A DNA stretch of 29,181 nt, from NCBI GenBank assembly GCA_002897115.2, contig BCIH01000016.1, positions 301,580-330,760 of the forward strand, read 5' to 3'. The translations under genes were made by a program, and so were the position numbers. The stretch is from Prototheca cutis. Lineage: Eukaryota; Chlorophyta; Trebouxiophyceae; Chlorellales; Chlorellaceae. The notes below the pieces were generated by a model. The model saw only the letters and a program-made list of their open reading frames with translations. It was not told where the DNA came from and ran no database searches. The first letter of the stretch is position 1; each line of letters begins with the position of its first letter. Below are positions 12,204-22,029 of this stretch, piece by piece.

Positions 12204-14040
12204 ATGTCTGCAGCAATGGTTTCCGCGCGCGGCCAGGCGGGAGTGCCGGCGACTGCCCGTGGCCGCAGCGTGGGCGTGCGTGCCCAGGCGTCTGCGGCCC
12301 GTGTCATGCCCCAAGGCCTGGGCGCCGCCCCCCTGCGCAAGTCTCCGGCCATGGGACGGACCGTGCGCCGCGCGGCGCAGCCCGTTGCCCGCCGATCGGC
12401 GGTGGCAGTGGAGGCCCACAAGGTTGCCCTGCTTGGCGCCGCCGGGGGCATTGGCCAGCCCCTGGCTCTGCTGCTCAAGATGAACCCCCAGATCTCGGAG
12501 CTGCGCCTTTACGATATCATGAACGTCAAGGGAGTGGCGGCAGATCTGTCCCACATCAACACGCCTGCCCAGGTAATGTGGTTGAATGGTGGGTGTGGCC
12601 GTGCACGAACCCTAGCCAGCTTGCAGGCACCAAACCCAATGCTGGGGGCATGGTTCCTTGCCCGATCCATGCCCAGAAATGTTGCTTTTTGCATCCACAT
12701 CGCATCCTGCAAGGCCACAGCCCCCGATGCCCCATGCTTCGTAATGTAGGTTAGCGGCCACACGGGAGCTGAAGAGCTCGGAGCTGCACTCACCGGCGTC
12801 GATCTGGTGATCATTCCCGCTGGCGTGCCCCGCAAGCCCGGCATGACACGCGACGACCTGTTCAACATCAATGCAGGTGTGCTTTCTTTTCTGGGGGCGG
12901 GTCTAGTGGGGGGGCAAAATGTGCTTTGCGAGCACAGCCCAAGTGAAATCGTTTCAGCTGCTGATTGAGAGCAACTCGCGTGTTTCTCGTGATGCCTTGT
13001 GATCCATCACCATTGTTCGCTGCATGACTACACAACACGGCAACCCGCCGTAGGCAACCCTACAGCTCCCTGCAATGCGCCTTGATCCACAGGCATCGTG
13101 AAGACGCTGGTGCAGGGTGTTGCTGACCATGCCCCCGGTGCGGTGCTCAACATCATCTCCAACCCCGTCAACTCCACCGTGCCCATCGCGGCCGAGACAC
13201 TGAAGAAGGCCGGCGTGTATGACCCACGCAAGGTCCTGGGCGTCACCACCCTGGACATTGTCCGCGCCGAGACGTTCTACGCGGAAAAGGCCGGCCTCGA
13301 CGTTCTGGACGTCTCCGTGCCAGTCGTCGGTGGCCATGCCGGCGAGACCATCCTTCCCCTGTTCTCCCAGGTCTTAGTTCTTTGTCTGTGTATGTGTGAG
13401 GAGGGGGACCTTGAAATCAGAAAAAAAATCATTTCCACTCCGCTCTCATTCTGGAAAATCCCTGTCATATCTCAAATAATCAGCTTCTCCCGCTCCCAAC
13501 CCCCCTTCCCAGGCCACACCATTCAAGGAGCTGCCGACGGACGTGCTGGTCCCTCTGACGGAGCGGACACAGAATGCCGGGACGGAGGTTGTGGAGGCCA
13601 AGGCCGGCGCCGGCTCCGCCACGCTTTCCATGGCAAGTATTGGCCTGCATGCAGATGTGTCGGAGAGGCACCGTTGACTTGCACACGACTCATCCTTTTT
13701 TTCGTCATGGACACGGCCCCCCCCCTCTGCACACACACACCCACCCATCCCCACACCCCACACCCCCCACACACAGGCATATGCCGCGGCGCGGTTTGCC
13801 GAGTCGGTGCTGCTGGCTCTGAGCGGGGAGTCCGATGTGGTGGAGTGCAGCTACGTCCAGTCGGACATCCAGCCTGGGTTTGAGTACTTCTCGAGCAAGG
13901 TCCTGCTGGGCCCAGAGGGTGTGGCCAAGGTGCTGCCGCTGGGCCAGCTGTCCACGTTTGAGCAGGAGGGCCTGGAGAAGATGAAGGGCCTGCTGACCAA
14001 GAACATCGAGACGGGCATCGCATTTGCCAACAAGGCATGA
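12204..14040 (+). CDS. MDH: NAD-malate dehydrogenase, plastid-type leader
   Basis: Interconverts malate and oxaloacetate with NAD(H). Exons 12204-12572, 12750-12876, 13093-13370, 13513-13632 and 13777-14040 join in phase to 385 aa. A leader of about 70 residues, rich in Ala/Arg/Ser with no acidic residue before the mature part, precedes the Rossmann start [15 protein letters not shown] (glycine loop 78-84). Other motifs: LRLYDI, substrate loop [37 protein letters not shown] and [13 protein letters not shown] with catalytic Asp220 and His247. The start was chosen for the ACCATGT context and the leader. The C-terminus is ANKA, with no PTS1, so plastid or mitochondrion fits better than peroxisome; the leader looks more plastid-like. 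Intron 4 begins GCAAGT (13633) and ends CACAG (13776), a textbook GC-AG intron. TGTAA is 469 nt after the stop. Confidence 0.96.
13730..13776. repeat. CA/CCCA-rich tract at the 3' end of MDH intron 4
   Basis: Imperfect CA and CCCA repeats run directly into the acceptor AG at 13775-13776. It probably serves as the pyrimidine-rich tract of this GC-AG intron. Confidence 0.75.
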
Positions 14041-14686
14041 ACTGGCCTCACACGTTTTTGACCCCGGTGCATGGCATCTGCCCTTGTTGAATTCTATTGA
14101 GATGTATCCTTGCCGAGTGCATGGCAAGTGCGGGGTGTTTCCCAAAGGAGTCACGTGACGACAAAAGGAGAAGAAGGGTTGCTGGCTGCCAAAGGAGACA
14201 CCCACCGCCAAGAAGGAGTGGTTGGGTTCCATTGCTGCTGTTTGGGTTCATCAGAGGCGAGCCCTTGCGCTGCAGCAAGACGATGCAGCACGGTTGGAAA
14301 CCATCGTAAAGGGGTGGCCCAGGGGCCTGTGGCATAAGGGGCATTGGGAGAACAGCATGTTTGGGAATTTGGCCTCAGCCTGACCGATCCAGGAGGATGA
14401 CCGCAATCTCGTGGCCGCAGGTGATGGGAGCTAGGAACGAAGCTGGGCCGGTAATCCAAATTGTGCAGATGGCTGCGAGCTTGCCCTTGTCTGGATCTGC
14501 ACCACACCTTGTAATGCCATTTTGGTAAAGTAATGCTCATGAGCGCGGCTCACTGCCCTGCTCGACAGAACTTGAGAGCCCCCTAGCGACACCTGGCGAA
14601 CATCCTCGTGTTGCAGGGCGCAACACTGGCAGGGGTATTCTAGCCGCCGCGAACGGCCTGCATCTCCAGACACCATTTGCTCGTGT
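14041..14686. other. MDH 3' UTR and upstream region of the secreted LamG gene
   Basis: No exon is recognised. It contains the TGTAA at 14510-14514, and then only 172 nt to the next ATG at 14687, which must hold the promoter of the downstream gene. Confidence 0.5.
14510..14514 (+). terminator. Putative TGTAA poly(A) signal of MDH
   Basis: This is the first plus-strand TGTAA I see after the MDH stop, 469 nt downstream. It implies a 3' UTR of nearly 0.5 kb. Confidence 0.4.
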
Positions 14687-15663
14687 ATGAAAGCGTGCCG
14701 GAGACTTCTGATCTGTCTTCTCGCGGTGCTGGTCCTCCATGTGCCGGCCGGGGCCGGAGAGGTGAGGACGGATGGCAGGACGGGCGTATTCCCCACGTTC
14801 TTTTGCCGGCCAGGCCTACCACGCATGCATCGACCGGGGGGATGGGGTCTGTAATGCCAGGTTTCCCCCGATGAACTGGGCCTGTGCCCGGGCAGGCAAG
14901 GGGGCTTTTGAGTTCCATCTGTCAGAGGCACCAGACCAGCTCAGCGGGCCAGGTGGTGGTGATCTGCAGGGACTGGTGTCTCCAGCCACCGAAAGCGGGC
15001 AAGCCTCATCCTCTGCCTCCATAGTCACGGATGGCGAGCTGGGCGAGGACTTTCCAGAGACTGAGGCACCGCAAACCTCCGGTGCTTCCCCCGTTGGCGA
15101 GATTATCCTGGTGGCACCCGGGACCGAGCCGCAGCTGGGCCCTGGGCCCATGGAAACAACTGCGACCGTCTTTGGGTGTCACATGCCTCTGTACGTCTAC
15201 GGTACGGCGCACTATGGCTGCATCGTGACGAACGATTCCCTGGTTTGCTGGTCGGCCAGCGGCAACGGCTGGCTGCCATGCCCCGCTCAGTTGAGAGCTG
15301 CCGGCACTGTGGCGCGGACCAACGTTCTGGTGCTGCCCACCGTGACTCGGACGCTACGCAACGGCACAGCGTGCCCCCTGCCCTACGTTTCCCCTAGTGG
15401 CGAGGTGTTTACCGACTGCGTGCTGCACAAGGACGGGACGGAACGCTGCCCGTCCTTGGGCGCTGGTGGCCTGGAGTGTGATCCCGGGGCCACACATGAC
15501 CACGCCGGCGATGAAGACCACCCGGGGGATAAAGAGGACAATGGCGCCAATGCCACATTGGAGTTTGTTAGCAGACACACGGTTTCCGGTCGTCCATGCG
15601 CGCTGCCCTTTGTCTACCAGTGCGCCATGTTGTCTTAGGGGTTGTTTTTGTGTGTATGTGTTT

Positions 15664-15694
<31 letters not shown>

Positions 15695-16254
15695 GGGGGG
15701 GGGGGGATAGTTTTCGTGTGTGTGCTCTCTGGGGACTTGGCCATTGCTCTGTTTCTTGGGGACCATGGGCAAAACAACTGCCCAGACAATACCACATGTC
15801 TTACACCCGTTCCTTGGCACCACCCAGGGGTGGGATTTATCTGGACTGCTTGGGCAGCGCGGCAGATTTGGGCATGGGTGTGCCACAGACGGGGTTTGGC
15901 ATTTGCCCTGTGTGGACCGACGACGGTTCGCAGGAAGCCGCGGTAGAGGCCTGTGCCGTGCCCGACTCGAGCCTGGGCGCTCAGACGTTTGAGTTTGGAG
16001 ATGCCTTTTCAGGGAGGGACGGTCCGGGACAGTCGGGCATGATATGTGCCATCGCCCCACCGAATCCAGAGCCACTGTATGCCTGCGAAGAAGGCCTGAC
16101 NTGTGCCCCTCTGGAGACCAGCACGGTGTGTGGGGGTTTGCGGGGTTAGGGGCTGGAAAGGGGCGGGGGGTGGGGAATGTGTGACACCTCCTTCCCTCTG
16201 TCATGGAAGGGTGATGGCTAGGTGGGTAATTCAAGGGCCAAGTGTTCTGTCAAG

Positions 16255-16313
<59 letters not shown>

Positions 16314-17717
16314 CTCCCATGTCTGCAGGATGATGTCCAGTTTGACAACCTGGGCTTTTGCACCGATACCCCAGTTGGCGGCGTCTTCAATGTCTTTGAG
16401 ACGCTCGAAGAAGATGGTGGGCACGCGCGAGTGGTGGGGCTGCGTGGTCTGGGGGGGTCGCGAGGGGGTGCCAGCAATACACTGGGTCATCACCTATGCC
16501 CGTGGATGGGTTGGCCATCCATGGGACGCACCCTGTTTGTCCCTGGCTAATACAGGGGCCCCGCAGCCGTTGGCATACTTTCCGCTGACCAGCGAAGAAG
16601 GGCTGGAATCAATGCTGCTTCCTCACTATGCGGGCAAAGCACTGGGAGTTGGTCTTGTGCCCGACGTCGTGTTCAACCAAACCATCTCATGCATTGAGGT
16701 GAGCAGAGGCTTTAGTGCTGGCCATCCTGGCAGACATCCCTCTGGGTCCCAGCGCCGGCCATCGCCCTTCGGCAAGCCTCCCCCCTCTTCCAAAACACCG
16801 CCCTCCCCCCCACCCCCAACACCCCCTCCCCTTTCCCCTCCCAAACCCCCCACCCACACACAGGAGTCGAACAGTACGATCCAGCTTGAATCTGTGCCCT
16901 ATGGTGCCGATGGCCGGTTTGCCGTCAACATCTGGTTCGCTGTGGATACCACGCAGCCGCTCCAAGGGTTTGAGTGGATCTACAGCCACACGGATGCTAA
17001 TACCATCACCATCGGTCTGCCCAACCAGGCGCGACGATGGAGGCTGGAGTGCTGTGGGGTCTGGGGCCCTTTTTACGTGCTGCGCGGTGGGGATCGCAAG
17101 GGCATGCCAGCACTCTGGCAAACAACCCCAAACAAGCCCTGACCCTACCGCCAGGTGCTGCTGTTCATCGCGAGAGGGAGCCCCAGCCTGCCGGCCCTGC
17201 TGGTGGGTGTCGTGGCTGACAGCGGGGACAGCGCCGGTTCTCCAACAAAATTCATTTCCGTCCAAACAAACGGCACCGCATACGCAAGTCCCAAGAGCAA
17301 TGAGGTGCTGTGGACAACCGACATCACAGGTGGGTGTATTGATTGGGTTGGAAGGGGGGGATTGGAGACGACAAGGGCTGTGTGTTGGTATGCTGGCTGA
17401 TGCATGACAAGGCAAGCCCCANCTGGACCATGGCATGCACTGCCCGATGGCGACACCACCTGCAGATGGGTCCTGGCACATGGTGACCCTGACGACCGAG
17501 ACCAAGGCCGGGGAAAGGGGCTACAGCATGTACCTTGATGGTGCCTTTGTCGGGAGCGCCGCCCGAACCGTCGCCGCCAACGGTGGCAACAGCAGCAACG
17601 TGCGTGTGAACGTGCTGAATTGGGTGGATGCTGTAAAAATAGAAGTGTGTGAAGGGGGTTGATGGATGAGCCTGCACAAGCATGCACCCATCCTAAGACC
17701 GATCCCTCCCTTTCCAC

Positions 17718-17784
<67 letters not shown>

Positions 17785-18147
17785 ATGCAGATCCCAGGAG
17801 GCGATCCGATGTCCATGTCCAAGCCTATCTACCTGTGCTCCAGCATCGACGGCGACACCACAAATTGGTTCAGTGGTTACGTGTCAAACTTAGCTCTCTT
17901 CTCCGCCGTGAGGCTTCACTGATGCGTGGGGGGATCGAGAGCTGCGTGCAAAGGATTGCTGAGGGGAACAGGGTGGGCCCTGTAGAGGCNATTGCTTCCA
18001 TTGAGTGGCCTTGAACATGACCTCATCTGCAGAGCAGCAACCCACACGCCCCTGTCTGCAACCCCCTCTTCCCACCACATGCAGTCCCTGAAACCGGGAG
18101 AGATAAAGGATCTGTACGCGGCCTATGCGAACAACGCTCCCTCATAA
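14687..18147 (+). CDS. Secreted fibronectin-II-like / LamG-concanavalin domain protein
   Basis: Ten exons give about 687 aa: 14687-14761, 14814-15619, 15828-16125, 16329-16416, 16556-16698, 16864-17028, 17155-17329, 17466-17599, 17791-17907 and 18085-18147. Exon 1 is a signal peptide (RRLLICLLAVLVLHVPAGA). Cysteine-rich units follow, with the pattern C-x-(L/M)P(F/Y)...(Y/F)xxC as in fibronectin type II/kringle-like modules: one near 147-181 (MPLYVYGTAHYGC), one near 212-247 (CPLPYVSPSGEVFTDC), and one spanning the exon 2/3 junction (CALPFVYQ joined to GGIYLDC). A low-complexity acidic/Ser linker lies at about 62-145. From exon 5 on it resembles a LamG/pentraxin sandwich: LAYFPLTSEEG, FAVNIWFAV, DGSWHMVTLTT, YSMYLDGAFVG, WFSGYVSNLALF. 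Several NxS/T sites suit secretion. Intron 1 is 52 nt; its removal is needed to join leader and body. The exon 6 end is uncertain: GC donor at 17029, or a GT slightly downstream. Likely wall or surface protein; ligand unknown. Confidence 0.72.
15641..15706. repeat. GT repeat followed by a G29 homopolymer in intron 2 of the LamG gene
   Basis: TGTG-type repeats from about 15641 end in a run of 29 G (15678-15706), starting about 20 nt after the donor at 15620. On the transcript strand it is G-rich and could form G-quadruplexes. The exact length is prone to sequencing error. Confidence 0.88.
16256..16311. repeat. (AC)28 microsatellite in intron 3 of the LamG gene
   Basis: A perfect AC/CA dinucleotide array ends 17 nt before the acceptor at 16327-16328. 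Confidence 0.95.
17727..17783. repeat. (CA)28 microsatellite in intron 8 of the LamG gene
   Basis: A perfect CA array ends 7 nt before the acceptor at 17789-17790. It is nearly the same length and position relative to the 3' splice site as the one at 16256-16311. Confidence 0.95.
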
Positions 18148-18287
18148 CAATGATTATGTCGCATATGGGCCGGCTGACGAAAGCCACAGAGGGCACCCGT
18201 CTCTCCTCGAATCAGGGAGGGGACATCCCGACCTGCCTGACCAAACGCGGTGCCATCGTCAATGGCATCCTAGAGCGGCGGCCAGTG

Positions 18288-18292
18288 TTACA
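18288..18292 (-). terminator. Putative TGTAA poly(A) signal of GCL
   Basis: The complement of TTACA, 84 nt past the GCL stop on the minus strand. Confidence 0.5.
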
Positions 18293-18312
18293 CCAATGAC
18301 CGTGTGTGCGCA

Positions 18313-18317
18313 TGTAA
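18313..18317 (+). terminator. Putative TGTAA poly(A) signal of the LamG gene
   Basis: TGTAA lies 165 nt after the TAA stop. It is only 20 nt away from, and beyond, the GCL signal on the other strand. Confidence 0.5.
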
Positions 18318-18376
18318 GCAACCATACACGAGCCCCCACATGGAGGAGGCAGTCTGAAATCAGTACAGGCAATCGC

Positions 18377-20474
18377 TCATTGTCCTTTGGCAAGACCATT
18401 CACGGTTTCATTCTCTTCAAGGCCCCAGTCCACGCGATTTTCCGGGGCGTACAGTGGCTCAATGGACCGACCCCATTCCGTCTCGTACAGCTCCAGCAGC
18501 CGGTCAGCCCGCGTGACCCCGCTCTCTGTGGGAGGGTTGGGTGACGGGTCCGCAAATTTGATGTTGCGTGGCATGCTTTCGCCAGGAGCATGTTGTCCAT
18601 GCATTCGTGACAAAGCAAGCCCGCATTAAAATAAGTCTTGTCCTTTCAACACCAAACATTTTTTTCAAAAAAAACCCTTCAATACAAAAACCTGGTGGTA
18701 CTACGAACCTGCAATGGCGTCGAGGACGTCGAGGTAGCGCTCCTCGCCGAGCCCCCGGGCCTGCAGGCCTCGCCGAGCGATGGCCAGCACCTGCTTTGCC
18801 ACGTCTTGGACGGTGCCGGCACGGAAGGGGGCCTGGAGCGCCAGTCGCGGCACGTCTGCTTGCAGCCCATCTAGTTCAGCGGGGGTCCAGTCGGCCACGA
18901 GGGCCGATGCCTCGGCCAGAGCAGCCTCGTCGTAGAGCAGGCCCACCCAGATGGCAGGCAGCGCGGTGATCATGCGCCAGCCGCCGCCGTCGGCGCCCCG
19001 CATCTCCAGGAAACGCTTGAGCCGAACGTCGGGGAACACCGTCGTCAGGTGCAGCTCCCAGTCCTCCATCGTCGGGTACCGGCCTGAAATCACGTGCGTG
19101 GGTGGACGTGAATACACGAGTGTGTTTTTGTCTCCAAGTCCCGCCGCCGCCATCAACACCCCACCAAACAACAAGCAGACAGGCATTGCAAGCACGAACA
19201 AAAGAAGAACTCACCAGCAAATTCGTTGGGCAGGCGTCCGTGGAAGTAGTCGCGGAAGGTGGCGCCGCCGACGTCGTGGTATTGCCCGTCATGATATAAA
19301 AAGTACATTGGGACGTCCAAGGCCCATTCGGCATAGCGCGCAAACCCGAATCCCTTGTCGAAGACAAAGGGCAGTCGGCCGCACCGCGCCGGGTCGACGT
19401 CGGTCCAGACGTTCAGGCGCCATGACTTGTACCCCGTGGGCTGGCCGTTGCGGAAGGGCGAGTTGGCAAACAGCGCTCCGATGATGTTTTGCAGGGCCAG
19501 GCTCGTCCGGAACTTGAGCACCATGTCCGCCTCGCTCTCAAAGTCCAGGTTCACTTGAATGGTGCAGGACCGGAACATCATATCCCGTCCGAGCGTTCCC
19601 ACCTTGGGCATGTACTCACGCATGTACTGGTACCTGTATTGTATTGTATTGATGGGGGGTTGAAGGGAATTACTGCATTTGGGGGATTAGAAGCGAGCAA
19701 AACAATGGGATGGGCACCATTCCGCCAGTCAGGGCTTACCTTGTTTTCGGCATTTTGGGTACATCCTCGTAGTCCCACTTGGGATCAAATCCAATGTCCA
19801 TGTAGTCGATTCCAACCACGTCCGTGGCCTTTCGGAGCTGTGGTTGGGGTCGGGCGGGCAGGCGGGTTAACCGCCAGTCGTAGGAGAAGGGGCAGGACGG
19901 AGGAGCAGCACCCAGACCAAAGGCCTGCTCCATCATCAAGCAGGACCCGCTACGACTGCAGCCAGCTCCACGCCCCCCCCACAAACCTGCTGCAGGTGTG
20001 CTCTCGTCTCCTTGGCCACTGCATGGAGATCGGCAAGTGGTGCACCCGAGAGCTCCGTCTGACCGCCCGGCTCGAGGGTCACGGTGGCGTCACCGTGCGT
20101 CAGTCCGATTTTGGCATCCTTTTCCATTATGTAATCCCAGGTCGGGTCCTCCTGGTGCACCAGCGTGAACATGTCAGAGATTTGGCGGTGGGTGGGGCGG
20201 GCATGAGGCGACCCCCTTGCGTAGCCCAGCTTCTCGTGCTCGGTGCCCATCCTGCAGCCAAGGGAGACCAGGTACAAGGCCGCTCAACACCGGCCTGTGA
20301 TGCAGTCTGAACATCCATGGCGAGGCAGCAGGCCGCCCGCGAGATCAGGCCGGCAACCCCTCACCTCCACTGGGAGCGTGGCTTGCAACCCTTGCTCATG
20401 TACGCAACCAGGTCCTCCATGGTCAAGCTGGGGCTTGCACGCCCCTTTCCAGCGAGGTTCCCATTGTTACACAT
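18377..20474 (-). CDS. GSH1: Glutamate-cysteine ligase, plant type (GSH1)
   Basis: First and rate-limiting step of glutathione synthesis (Glu + Cys + ATP to gamma-glutamylcysteine). Exons 20474-20365, 20251-19987, 19837-19740, 19633-19215, 19083-18709 and 18525-18377 join in phase to 471 aa. Plant GCS2 features: [20 protein letters not shown] then [70 protein letters not shown] then [53 protein letters not shown], and near the C-terminus [18 protein letters not shown]. The start is uncertain: ATG 20474 is the first in frame, but it does not open a plastid-like leader. An upstream exon may carry one; CAG at 20429-20427 before LTMEDL could be its acceptor, and a basic MWAPRRVIPRVIPARQ stretch near 20783 is a candidate. 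The tail after EPLY is about 30 residues longer than usual. The cysteines of both Brassica regulatory disulfides are absent. Confidence 0.93.
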
Positions 20475-21789
20475 CTCCACGGAGCTGCGACTTTATTCTG
20501 CAGGGAGGCACCGAGGTCGCTGCCTGCCCGGCGCGGCGGCCAGCTGTACGGGGCTGGGCCCCTCGGAGACCGCTGCAGGACGCTCGCACAGCCCCTCAGT
20601 CACTGCACATAAGCCGATAAGTATCACGAGAATATCAGGAATCCAACACCAGAGGAATTGGGATCCCAAACTTGTCGCAGCGAGCAATAGCATGAGCCAC
20701 CCAGCCGCGACCCCAAAATGGGACTGGGCGAGAGGTTGCCTCGCGGGGATGACACGCGGGATGACGCGACGGGGTGCCCACATTCTTAACAAATGGTCTT
20801 CGGGGTTCTTCTACGCCCACCAACCTCGCCTGCTACACGACAATTACTATCCCAAACTACTGACGCAGTCTGCGGGGGGTACCCCTTGGAAGGAGGTGGG
20901 CGTGCCTGCACGCAGTCAGCCCTCGTCCAAAGCAACCCCGGAGCACCGTACCCAAGATCGGGCCCTTTGAACAGCGCGGATGGGCCTTTGCAACGCCTTT
21001 TTCCTCCAGAATTATGTACATTAGAAACATTTAGGAGATCAGGAATGGGAAAGAGCACCTGGTATTCACGATTGAAGTGGTTTCAAGAGCACCCCTACAG
21101 GCCTTTAAGCATGACTGCGGGAAGGAAGGTGACTGACAGCAGCCTGCTATTTGCCCTGTTTGGAGGAGCCTTCTGTACAACCCCGACCATCTGGGGGGAT
21201 ATCCTCGTGGTTTCACTCTGCATGATTATTACATTGGTGCATTGACAATCCAAATCAGGGCGCATTTGATCAGGGAGTACAGGCAGTTCAGCCTGCCCGT
21301 GAACTTGCGCTGCCAGGAGCGTGGACTAAGTGGTACCCCTGAGATTTTGCCGGGATTGTTGCGCTCTTCTTGGGGTTGACATCCAGGCAAGGCTCGTGCA
21401 TCGTCGACGACCTGGTGCTGATATTGCTGTGGGATTGCCGGAAACAGTGACACTACCGCTTCTGGTGAGCCGCCAACGCAGAGCAGACTATGGGGTTGAG
21501 TTCAGATTCCATTGCCATGAAAGCCGGCAGAACTGCATGCTTGCCACGGTATGACAGGCCCCCCGCGTGGGTTCAGGCCAAGCCATTGACGATGAACGCT
21601 GTTTGTGAGATGACCGTGGCATGCATGTGCGCAGGGCGACAAGGAAAGCACCGTCGGCCAGTGCCCCCAGATGATGTTGCAGTCGCTGCTGCACCGCCTC
21701 CCGGATGAGATGGTGGCGCTTGCGCGGGTGCAGGGTGAGCACACACATGCACATGCGTGCGCAGCAAGCACACACAGTTTCCACGGGCT
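20475..21789. other. GCL upstream region and unassigned transposon-flank sequence
   Basis: No intact gene is recognised. A plus-strand frame around 21010-21240 includes STWYSRLKWFQEHPYRPL, and an adjacent frame at about 21190-21340 includes TLHDYYIGALTIQIRAHL. Both look more protein-like than chance but match no family I know. Further on, 21637-21735 reads GDKESTVGQCPQMMLQSLL and ends at a GTGAGC donor-like site. These may be broken upstream parts of the Fanzor-like element that follows. Confidence 0.3.
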
Positions 21790-22029
21790 GTGGGCCACGC
21801 CTACGCCAAGTGCGCCACACCGCAGGTTTGCTAGGCGTGCAATAAACCCTTGCGCCTGGGCGACTGTCCCACCGCCAAGAACAAGCACTTTGTCCGGCAG
21901 TGTCAGGATGAGGCCTGCGGCGTCGTGCACAACCGCGACGAGAACGCGGCGCGAAACATGTGCTATGTGGCACTGGGCCTGATCTTCAACGGCGCCCGGC
22001 CGGAGCCTTTTCACAAGCTGCTCCCCTGA
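21790..22029 (+). pseudogene. Decayed Fanzor/TnpB-like nuclease, C-terminal zinc ribbon and RuvC-III
   Basis: The plus-strand frame reads ATPQVC, then TAG (21832-21834), then ACNKPLRLGDC, then KNKHFVRQCQDEACGVV and HNRDENAARNM, ending FNGARPEPFHKLLP and TGA at 22027-22029. The order C-x-x-C, C-x4-C, NRD-x-NAARNM is the zinc ribbon plus the last RuvC Asp of TnpB and its eukaryotic relatives, the Fanzors (RNA-guided nucleases carried by transposons). The TAG falls exactly between the two Cys of the first knuckle, which suggests inactivation. A caution is that TAG followed by GCG could be a splice acceptor, but splicing there would lose the first Cys. No intact RuvC-I or RuvC-II region is readable upstream, so I call it a remnant. 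Family assignment is from motif pattern, not from a search. Confidence 0.55.

Larger units (their letters stand above)
18148..18376. other. Convergent 3' UTR region, LamG gene / GCL
   Basis: 229 nt between two facing stop codons. Each gene has a TGTAA that lies beyond the other's signal, so the 3' ends probably overlap. Confidence 0.5.

Noticed and set aside
16256..17783. CRISPR-like spaced repeats
   Set aside because: These are simple dinucleotide microsatellites within eukaryotic introns, without spacers.
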